DNA of 64,000 bases from Siderastrea radians (Eukaryota; Cnidaria; Anthozoa; Scleractinia; Rhizangiidae), in NCBI GenBank assembly GCA_964017195.1, contig OZ024898.1, forward strand, positions 10,167,130-10,231,129, in the 5' to 3' direction. Position 1 is the first letter of the stretch. Each line of letters begins with the position of its first letter. Below the pieces are notes generated by a model that ran no database searches, was not told where the DNA came from, and was given only the letters and a program-made list of their open reading frames with translations. Made by a program: the position numbers and the translations under genes. Below are positions 34,501-45,392 of this stretch, piece by piece.

Positions 34501-37500
34501 CCCTGAAGAGTATGTTCTGCCTGAAAGGAACGAAAGCGACTCCCACAGCGCTAGCAGCACAAGCGACGAGGAAGAGCTTGAAGAACATTAGCGGAGAGAA
34601 GCAATGTAGTAACAGTAACTTTATTCATTCAAGATAGTTTACAGGCCTTTATAGCAGCTTGCAGGTAGCTTAGGCAATTCTGGTCGAGCTACCACTAAAA
34701 ATACAGAAATGAAAAATAAGTAACTAAATAGAAAGAAAACTTTGTTGGTTTATTAAAGTTCCCTAGCTTTAAAATTGTAGTCTGTAGCCGTGGAAACGTT
34801 ATTAAAAGCAGAAGGAACTTCGTTAATAGATTTTTAAATCTAATTTGTGTATTTCGGTAGGGATATATTTTTTAAAAATAGTACAACATGTCCCATCTTT
34901 AAGTATTACAAAAATATTTCACGTGACCCCCCCCCTTCCCTTATTTTTTTAGATGGCCCCCCCTTTAAGGCCATTTTTTTTACGTGACCCCCCCCCAAAT
35001 CCCACCAGCCCCCCCTACCTCGTAAAAAATGAACGGTCCCTAAGTAGGGAATTTTCGTGATTGACATGTTTTCCTTTGCTGCAGGGAGTTACCTTCCCAG
35101 CCATGCATGCCATGTGGAGCAGCTGGGCCCCACCTTTAGAGAGGAGTAAACTCATCACATTGTCCTATACAGGTAACGCTATGGATCAAGTTAGGTTTCT
35201 TTATACTCTCCGTTTTCATCATTATGATAAAATTAATTTGCTTGCATAAGTAGCATTCAGATACAAAGGAGTTCAACAGTAAGTAAGAACATATACCGTC
35301 AACAATTTCTGGGTCCATAGTACTCGTCACAACAAAGTTATCGAGGAAAACAGAAAATGACAAGACTTAATATGCGTCCACTATGTTGGTGTCCCAATAT
35401 GGCCTCCAAGAAAGTCAGTACAAGAAATGAAGCAGCTAATGAAAGCAGCATTTCTAGCTTCTCTTTACACTTATAGCAACAGTGACATTTTTATGTTATC
35501 ACAATACTTAAAAGGCAGCACAGAAATATCGGCTTTACGACATTTTGACACTCCCTGTGTTTCGAGCTGCCATTAATTTTCTCATTGTTTATTTGTAAAA
35601 CGAAGCAATGGATCTACATGAAACCTTCCTTGAACATTTATCTCACTAGTGTGTTCAAAATATTAAAAGGGCAGCTTTGTGGTGGCCTTAGTCTATGTTT
35701 TAGAATTCTGATTACGTCACATGAATACAGGCATTATACCGTTATTTATTAACCAGGCCGCCTCGCCTGGGTAAGCCGGGTTCTAGTAATACGTTCATCT
35801 ATTATAATTACAGTCAGTAAGTTTAACATCAATCATCGGCTAGTTTTCACTTGGCCAACACAGCATATGTACTTAATTTTATGCCATATTTACATGTTTT
35901 AAAAACATGATACTTTACTTGTAGATCTTTTGTTTAGTCTAAATTCAACGCGTGCAATGGCCTGGTTGTAACGCCCATTATTACCCCGCCGTCAGGACGG
36001 GGTTTAGTAATACCCGTTTTTTCTTTTTTTTGGTGGTCACTTGCCCCAGACCTCCGCTCAGTCAAAACAATGCTTGCCGGTAATCTTCTTTCGTTTAGCG
36101 TTTATTCGCCAGGATTTTCATGAACGTTAGTGTAGAAAATTACTGGCGATTTAATGGCATAAGTAAAACCCCTTCGATGAAAGCAAGAACGAAGGTGTTA
36201 GCGAGCTTTGAAGCTGGCATGAATGCGCCTAACTAGCCCTGGTACGTAAACATTACATCACTAAAACACAGAAGCCGATTCGGGGAAGTCCCTTGCCTTC
36301 GCCAAGTTGAATAATTCAACAGTGAAATGCAAGCATTTTTTTGGCAGTTTTGCTTTGCTTCGCCAAAATCTTTAGGGAAAGTTGTGTAGAAAAGTACGAG
36401 AAATTCAGTGGAGTTGACTTTTCTTCGATGAGAGCAAGGACGAAGGTGCTAGCGAGCTTTAAAGCTGGCATGAACTGGCCTAACTTGCCCTGGCACGTAA
36501 ACATTACATCACTACAATACAATACAATACAATACAATACAATACAATACAATACAATACACTTTATTTAACGAGGGTGAACATATTAACCTTTTACAGT
36601 TTTCTAACATATGGCCCTCAAAATAAACATTAAACATTACAAAATAACAGATAATCTAAACTAAACTGTAAGTAAGAGAAGTAATAAGCTAAGAAACATG
36701 AAGTAGTCACATACTAAAAAAAACAGCGGCATTTAAGAAGAAAGCGGCATTCATGGCAACAAAGCTCCTCAAGATGGGAGACAGTATTGAGGTTTTGCAG
36801 GAAAAGGCCACGACGTTTATGCTTTAGCGAAAACGAAAAGGAAGACAAAGCACTAGGCGAGGCAAGGGGGTGCGCAGCAAGTATCTTTAAATCAACCTCA
36901 AGGACATTAAAGAGAACAGTGGCGGAATACGAGAAGGTGCACTTACCCAAATTTTTTTCTATAGGCTGGGGGATAACTAAATTATGAGAAGTAGTACCTC
37001 TAGTTATACGAGTAGTCCGTGTAATGGATAGAAAGGAGAACTTCTGTTTAAGACAAAGAGGAGCTTCAGGATTAGCCATAATAGAGAAAAGTAGCTGCAG
37101 TTTCCTACATTTTATCATTTCATTTACTGGGATCCATTGAAGTTTAGAAAAAAGGGCAACAGAAGGTGTAGAAAAGTCAGCGCCGAGAATTATACGAGCA
37201 GCATGTTTCTGCACGCGAAGGAGACGAAGGAGTAGTGTCTGGGAGCAGGTGCCCCAGGCGCTAGAACAATAAACAAGCTGACTGTGAACACAAGCATTGT
37301 AATAATGCAGGGAGCCTTCTTGTGTAAGGAAGGAGCTAATTCTACGCAAAAGCGAGAGACAGCTGTTCAGTTTACAACACAGACTATCAACATGCTGCTC
37401 CCACGAGAGATGGTGGTCAAATGTCACGACGAGAACTTTAGCCTCGAGGACTTGGTCCACAATGGTGTTATTGACTGCTACATCAAGGGATTGAGAAGAT

Positions 37501-40500
37501 AGGAATCTTAGCTTTTGGGTAGAAGCAATCAGCATAGATTTAGTTTTGGAAGCATTTAGGGCCATGCGGTTGAGATTTGCCCAGGATGAGACATCGGAAG
37601 CAAGCAGGTTTAGTCGAAGTTCAACTTCCTGCACAGTGGATCCAGATGTAAGAATGGTAGTATCATCGGCAAACATGAAAAACAGAAGCCGATTCGGGGA
37701 AGTCCCTTGCTTTCGCCAGATCCGACCTAAAAGTAGACTTGTGCGTTTCTTTTTTCGGTAGATAACCGTTCCCTTGAGATTTTAAGATTATTTTTCTTTA
37801 TCAATAAATCTCATTTCCGTGCCCTTGTCAGTTCGTTTTAAAAAACGTGACGTAACTGAGTCACGCTATGGTCAAAACTATTTCGTCACGTTCTTCTTCG
37901 CGCGTGTCAGAACAGGTGGATGACCAAGGAAAGAGGGATGGGAAAGGTGTTCATACTATTAGGGATTCATGTTATCACAAGCAGGAGGGTGTAGAGAAGA
38001 CGTGGGGCGATGGCAGCAAACACGTCAATGGCAAGATAAATTTCCAACTTCAAAACTTTACACCACTTGGACTCATATCTTGAGTGACCGTACTGTATTT
38101 TGCACTGCGAGGGGAGGGGGAAAAACGGCGGGTCCAATGCCCCTGGGGCTTTTCTTGTTTTTTCATGGTCACTTGCCCCAGTTTTCACTCGGCCAAAATA
38201 AATACGTGTTGCCCGGAGCCCACTTTCGGTCAACATAAGCATTATCTTCAGTCGGTTAGCGTCGATTGGCCAAAATCTTAACGTAAGAGCAGCAAGGGTC
38301 TTAGGCCTCTCTACAGACCAATTCAATTCAATTCAATTTTAGCGGAGCCAGCGCGCTAGCGCATCAGCGGAGCTCCATTGCTAAGGGAATTTGGTAACCT
38401 ATCAAGCCAAGAAATTTTGGTAGTCACGTAATAGTCACGTGACCGTCCGTCCGTCCGTTCGCACGCCCGTACGTCCGTCCGTCCGCACCACAGTGTTACC
38501 AATAGACTTCATTCACTGGATATAACCCTGTGCTGAATCCCGTGAGTTTTTGGCGCGAAATCGCATGTTGACCCGCGTTGTAGCAAAACAAGCAAAGACA
38601 ACAAAAGTCAAAAACAAATTTGTTAATGGAAAAAAAAATTCAAAAGAATACTCAGTTGTCTTTTTGGTGGAAGGGGAAAAGTATGTACCATCAAGGCTTT
38701 CTGGATTGGACGCTGAGTACATAAGAGTTCATGCAGCCAGAGAATGGCAAGCGGGGAAAAGGAGAGAGTGGCGCCGCTATAACTAATAAAAGCTGTTTTT
38801 CAAATAATTAGTTCAAGGGAAAGGGACAACTAGTTCGTTTACAGAGTCCCTTAGGGAATTAAGCGCGTTCCATCACGTTTAACAAGTTTAGCGGATAAAT
38901 ACGCGGGAACAAGACCATTCAAAGACTTATGTACCATCAAGGCTTTCTGGATTTGATGCTGAGTACATAAGAGTTCATGCAGCCAGAGAATGGCAAGCGG
39001 GGAAAAAGGGAAATAAGAAGCTCGTCAGCAAAACAGCCTGGTTCCGCCCCTCAGGACACAGTGATGTCTGTACCCGTCACACCAAACGGGGAACTGGCAA
39101 AGAGAGTGAGGAAAGTGGCAGAAGAGGAAGGTTCTAGAATCGATGTGAGAGTAAGAGTGGTTGAGACTGCAGGTGACTTCCCTTAAACAACAACTGGTGA
39201 GGACAGACTTGGCTGCAGACCAACCGTGCAGACAACAAGGCTGTCTCCTATGCAGTACTGTGGAAGGAAAGAGAAATACATCCCATAAAAGAAGTGGTAC
39301 CCTGTATAGAGGAACATGTCAGGCATGTGATCGAGGAGGACAGAAAGCTGAGTATATCGGTGGGACTGGTTACTCAGCCTTCACGATAACGTCCGAACAC
39401 GGATAAGACATCAGAAGAGGGAATCCAAAGAACGCCTTTGTCAAACACCTGACAATGTTCCATCCAGACGAAGAGAGAGACCCAGAAATCTTCAAGTTTG
39501 AAGTCCTGAGGACATTCAGTTCGAATCTGGACAGACAAATCGCCAAGGCTGTGCACATCTACACGTCTAAAGCTGACATCGTAATGAACAGTTAATCGGA
39601 GTTCATGGAGCCAGCGATGGAGGGAGTAATAGTTACCAGGGAACTTAATGAGGACTTTTAGGCGGAGCCTACAGATTCTTTTTCCGCTTAATTACCGCTA
39701 TAGTCCTGCTCTCCCGATTTTACTTTTCTTTTACTTTTATGCTTTGTCATGTTATTTTTTTATAGTTCAATATCTACACACTTTTCATTTCCATATACGT
39801 ATCATTTGCTACAGCACAATAGCACCTTTGTTATTTATACTAGCCATTATACCCGTTTTCTATACTCCTTTGTTCCTTTGTTCTTTGTTCCAGAGTTAGC
39901 TCTGTTCTACACTAGACATATATGAACTTGTATGCGCATATTTTGACTATTATTTGTTCATCGTACGCTGATGAAGGAGCTTGGCTCCGATAACGTTTCG
40001 TACAATTAAGAAGTTGACATCTTCTATTTCTAGCTTAAGAAAACCAATACACAGATTACGATTCGAAGTAGTTCCTTTCTTTCGCCAAATCATTCATCGA
40101 ATCATGGCCTAAAAATAGACTTTGAAGTTTCTTTTTTCGTTTCCTTTAGAATTTAGGGTAATTTTTTCTGTATCAATCTATTTAAATTTCCGTGCCCTTG
40201 TTATTTAGAATTACGTTGAGATGTCAGTTCGTTTAAAAAAAAAAACGTGACGTAACTCAGTCACGCTATGGTCAAACTATTTCGTCACGTTCTTCTTCGA
40301 TAGGGCTAGAACAGGTAGATGACCAAGGAATGAGGGATGGGAAAGGTGTTCCTTCTATAAGGTATTCATGTTATCACAAGGAGAAGGGTACAGAGAAGAC
40401 GTAGGGGGCAATGGCTGCAAACACGTCAAAAGTACGATAAATCACCAACTTCAAAAGTGTACGCCACTTGGGCTCGTATCTTGAATGACCGTAATGTATT

Positions 40501-43500
40501 TTGGACCGTGAGGGGAGGGGGGAAAACGGCGGGCTCTAATGCCCCCAGGGCCTTTCTTGTTTTTATCATAATTGCGCTTCGCCTTTTGACAACCCTGTTA
40601 AATAATGGTCCGTTAGTGGTCGCGTTATGAGAGTTTCACTCTATAATGAAACCACCAGTGAATATATATTTTCTTATCCTCAAGGGCTTCATATTGGAAC
40701 CATTCTGGGTATGCTGTTAGCTGGTGTCTTGTGTGCATCTGATCTGTGGGGAGGTTGGCCCTCTGTATTCTATATTTTCGGTAAGAAGTATTTATACAAA
40801 ATTAACACGTAATGTTCTTTGTAAACGTACAATGCCATCTTGCATGTACTTGTAAACTGATTTCAATTGTCACCTTGACTGAGCTCAAATTTTGGAGAGG
40901 ACATAATTTAAGGTCTAATGTGTCAAGACGGTTCATAATATACTTAAATTGCAGACAATGTTCTTAGCCCCTACCACTGTTTTTACTTAGACATTCAACT
41001 CCAATTCTTAAAAAAATTGTTCTTAAAAAAATTCTTAAAAAAATTCATGATCTGCAGCATGAATTTCCATTCCTAGTGCTACTCTATGACTAGAGCTCTG
41101 CTGCATTGTACAATATGCAATATTTATATTACATTCAACAATATATTTATTAATCATTTGGGTGTGCACACAGTGCAGTTTGACATAATTTGTATGCATT
41201 TTTGAAACAAGGCAAATAGATGCCGGTAATATCAATTACATGTGTTAAACTCAATTTTCCTTTAATTTCGTAGGTGCAGTAGGTATTATTTGGTTTATAA
41301 TATGGATGGTATTTGCTTTCGAGAGACCAGCCGACCATCCAAGAATATCCATCGAGGAGAGGGAATACATTCAGTGTAGTATAGGATCGGGACAGGACAA
41401 GATAAATAGAGTACGATAATTACCCTAAAATATCCTAGAATATCTATCAAAGAGAGAGTGCATACAATATTAGTATAGGGGTGTGACAGGACAAGAAATT
41501 CCTGCGCCAGAGAAGAGGCTTAACCAATTCTTCCTAGTATATTACTTTCGCTCGTGCCAATCTCGCCCGTGATCTCTTCGTTATGTGCCGATTGCACCCG
41601 TGAAATCTTTGTTCCTTGCCGATCGGACCCGCGAAATCTTTCCGTCCTGACTGTCTGCCCTATGGGTCTCTAAAGATTCTCCAAAATTGGTTTATTTAGC
41701 AATCAAATAATTGTGGAAAAAGTTTTAAAATTACATTGTATGTAGAAATCAAGTGAGCTATAGGATAGATGTAGCAATAAGTGGGGCATTGTTTCGTACT
41801 GAAATGCCGCCGTTTATGTTCCAGTTAATTGCAATTATTTTTATGCACCTCTTCTACCACATATTTTCAGAAATGTGATACCCCATGGTTTGAGATCTGG
41901 ACATCGCCAGCTGTTTGGGCAATAATCATAGCACACTTTTGCAAAAACTGGGGTTTTTACACTTTCCTTACTTGCCTGCCATCTTACTTTAAAGAAGTTC
42001 TCAATTTTTCAATTTCTCAGGTGAGTTTGCCACACACGAGTGGGTGTTACTGTAAATGGTTTGAACCCAGGAGTCATAACATAAGCCGGTAAAGTGTGAT
42101 CGTCCGCGTGGGTGTTGTCCTGAGAAGGACTATTTGTGATGACATTAACTGAAGTTTCGACAACCCAACCCGAGTCGACGAACTCAAGATGTTATTGGTC
42201 GTCTGTCTGTTAAGCTGTGATGTTATGGGCTGCGAAGACTGTAACACGTCACTGGTGCTTTTTGATCCATCTTTTTGTTAGTCAAATGTCCGTTGGTCTA
42301 TCGCTAGAAAAATACATCTTATTTGACAGACGACCAGTAACAACGTGACTTAACCCTTAGACGTACAAGAGGGGAACTGGGGAGTGGATGCCACCCCCAT
42401 AAGGTTTTTCTTGAATTTTTCAAAGACGATTTTTCATCAGCACCTGCCGTATTCAGTAGTTGTACATATATCCCTTGCACACATTTTGACACAAGCGTGG
42501 TGAAAAGCTCTTGCTATGGTTACGAGATATGACGTCATAAGTAGCTGGTTTTAATAAAAATGCCCTTTTTTAGTTTAGCAAAGTTATTGTTTAGCAAAGT
42601 TATTACGTACTGTACATGTCTAGTGTCAAAATGTTCCAATTTCCACCGTTTTTTGATAATTTCTAGTTTTGGGTAAAATCCAAGATGGCAAACAAAATAT
42701 CACGTCGTAAGCCCTAGCAGCTCGGCAACCTATAAAATATACCTCATCTTGTAGAGCACATTAAAGGCTTTCGATCATAGGTAAAAAGTATAATGACACA
42801 TCAGAAACCCAAAGAAGGGTTTCCATCAACCCCCACCCTCCCCCCCCCCTAGTACAACGGTGGGCGTGTGACTTTGCCTGTACGTCCGAGGATTAATTGG
42901 CCTATCAAGTCACGTGACAAGAGACTTGATACCACCAACTGACGACTTTTCAATTCGACTCTAATGATGACTGGTTCTTTCCACGACTACAATCATCCGG
43001 ACGATCATACACAATCTACCTTTAAATGATGATAATAAATCCAAAGGAAACAAGTTTCCGTTTCAGGTTTTTAGAGGTTTTGCCCACCAAAAATTTAGTT
43101 CATTCATTATTAGCTATGTTATAAATGAATTGGCTCATGCCTTGCGCTGTGCATCTATCGGGTCATGGATGCACTTGGAAAATTTGCAGAGCACTGGAAA
43201 AGCTAGCGTTTGGCTCGGCTAATCGCCTTGAGCAACTCTTATACTTCCCTCGAGGTGTACAAAGTTCCTGTGTTCTTAGAAAAAGCGAAATAAGCGTGAA
43301 CCAATTTTTTAATAATTAATACTTTGGTTTGTTAGATGAAATGCCCTGTTCTGCATTTATTACCTTGGATAAGGATTAACTCAAAACAACCAACAGTACA
43401 GTGTTTTACTTAGAAAATTTTACTATCTCAGACGGAAAGTGCACTTAATAACTTAATTTTGAAACATGTAACTGATAGGAAGCTCTTCAAAAGTACTCGT

Positions 43501-45357
43501 ATTCTTGAGCCCATTTCGCCTTTTGGGGGAGGGGGGCACATTATGCCCGCGCTGACTTTAATGAATTATAACTTTTCAACTCCTAAACGAATAATCACCA
43601 AATCTCGTGACTTTTCCTGAAATTTATCAGAGAAAAAATTCCTGTGTCAATGACGTGTCTATGATGATGGACGTTTTCATAGCAACCGTCTACTCAGGAG
43701 GTGTTTTGACGATTTTCTGTCTTTTTTCAATCTTTTTTAGTTTTTTCCCCTCCGTTTGTAAGAAGAAGATAATCCTTTACTTTTTTTTTCTTGTTTTGAT
43801 TAAGTATGTTTCTTAGAATAAATTCATATATTTTTCGATGTCGTCATTGTCAACTGTATGACTGCATGCTCGGGAATCAAGATGGCGGCTTAAATTCAAA
43901 ATGGCTGCTTTGTGACGTCATGAAACGTCATTAAGCTAATGACGTGCTAAAAGCCTGCCAAGTTTCATCACAGGCTCAGAAACACTCAGGCCCTCAGGCT
44001 CAGAAACTCAAAAAAAAAAAAGCCCAGGCAAAATAGGGTTAAGATACTGACCAAGCAAACTGCTGTTGTATTATTTCCAGAATGGTATTTTTTCTGCTAT
44101 TCCCTTCTTATGTATGTACATAACCGGTGTCAGTGCGGGCCAACTTGCTGACTGGCTGCGCTATAACAAGATATTATTATCCACTGGAGAGGTCAGGAAG
44201 GTTTTTGCCACAGGAGGTTAGTGTGCCTTAGATAGACCTTCATTACTAGCACTATATGATTGATACATTTAAAGCCCCTTTACTTTACCCCATAACCAAA
44301 ACAAAAGAAAAAATTCTTAATTTCTTTCTCGTAAATGCACAAAGTACCATAGGAAAGTAGCCTGCGTGCAGACGTCTCCTATTTCCTTCCACAGGGGGAA
44401 AAGGGACGTCTGCGAAACGGCGTCGCTAATCGTGTTCCAGTATCCTGCTGTTTTTCAGGAATTCGTGGAAAGTGCTTTTATTGGTTGCTTGACAATAGCC
44501 ACTTTTAGAAACAACTCAGATTGGCTATCGTCGGGAAATGCTCGAGATAATGTATGCGATCTACATTTAGCGGGGTTTTCCATTGATCAAAACATGTCCG
44601 ATTGTGTGTTGTGTTTCTCGACTATTCTGAAAAACAACGACAGAAACCTTGTGAAAAGTCGCAGTGAATTTAACGTTCAGGAGGAAGTCCTTTCTCTTCA
44701 GTTCATCGTACACGAAACATCGCCATATATTTGTAGATCGTGCGTGGGAAAGTTGCGAAAGCGGAGAGGTCTTTACGCCAACGTGAGAAAAATCGAGGAC
44801 GAACCTTTTAGCGATTATAGTTCCAAAGCTTTCAAGGCAGGACTTACAGTAAAAAAAAAATGATCGAGACACTAGGAAAGGGCAGCGTAGGAACTTCAGC
44901 TTCTCCCGAGAAGCGGATTCTTTTGGAGGAGTCGGTAGATCGTTCGTCGAACGATCTCAGTTCGCTGGTTACGTCAACTCCTGTGAAAGCCGTTCGCAAT
45001 GCTTCTGTGAGAAAAATTCAGATTCCTCCTCTTCGACCTCCGACCTGTTCGACCTCCGATCATGGAGCGATCAGAGGGAAAGGATTCTGGCACAGAAAAC
45101 AAAACTGTGTTATCATAATGTATGCGAAATTTAAAACCCGAACAGCAGGATACTGGAACACGATTAGCGACGCCGTTTCGCAGACGTCCCTTTTCCGCGG
45201 GTGGAAGGAAATAGGAGACGTCTGCACGCAGGCTAATAGGAAAGTACTAGTAAAAGTTTTCATTTGAATGGTCTCGCTTTAGGAATTAATCCACAGACTC
45301 ATTAAAGCTAGGATATGTATCGTAGTTTTCCCGGCCAGAAAACACACACACACGCCA

Positions 45358-45392
<35 letters not shown>

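Larger units (their letters stand above)
32202..35040. mobile_element. 2.84-kb TIR DNA transposon with two divergent ORFs
   Basis: A perfect 44-bp terminal inverted repeat (32202-32245 and 34997-35040) starts GGGACCGTTCATTTTTTACG. TAA flanks it on both sides (32199-32201, 35041-35043). A 3-bp TAA target and a two-ORF divergent layout recall PIF/Harbinger, but neither ORF looks like a Harbinger transposase or Myb protein. The minus ORF (32470 up) has a SAP-like motif; the plus ORF (33623 down) is basic and coiled-coil, with two frameshifts. The TIRs are intact, so the insertion is young even though the ORFs are broken. It sits about 45 bases before exon 4 of copy 2. Confidence 0.8.
38353..40010 (+). 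mobile_element. Degenerate GIY-YIG retroelement (Penelope-like?)
   Basis: Begins with an AGCGGAGC palindromic block and a (GTCC)n tract (38446-38485). It then has a small basic ORF, a decayed GIY-YIG domain frame (38977-39590) and, near 39963-40003, a hammerhead-like motif. GIY-YIG plus minimal hammerhead is the known combination of Penelope-like elements. No reverse transcriptase was found, so the class is inference. Confidence 0.5.
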
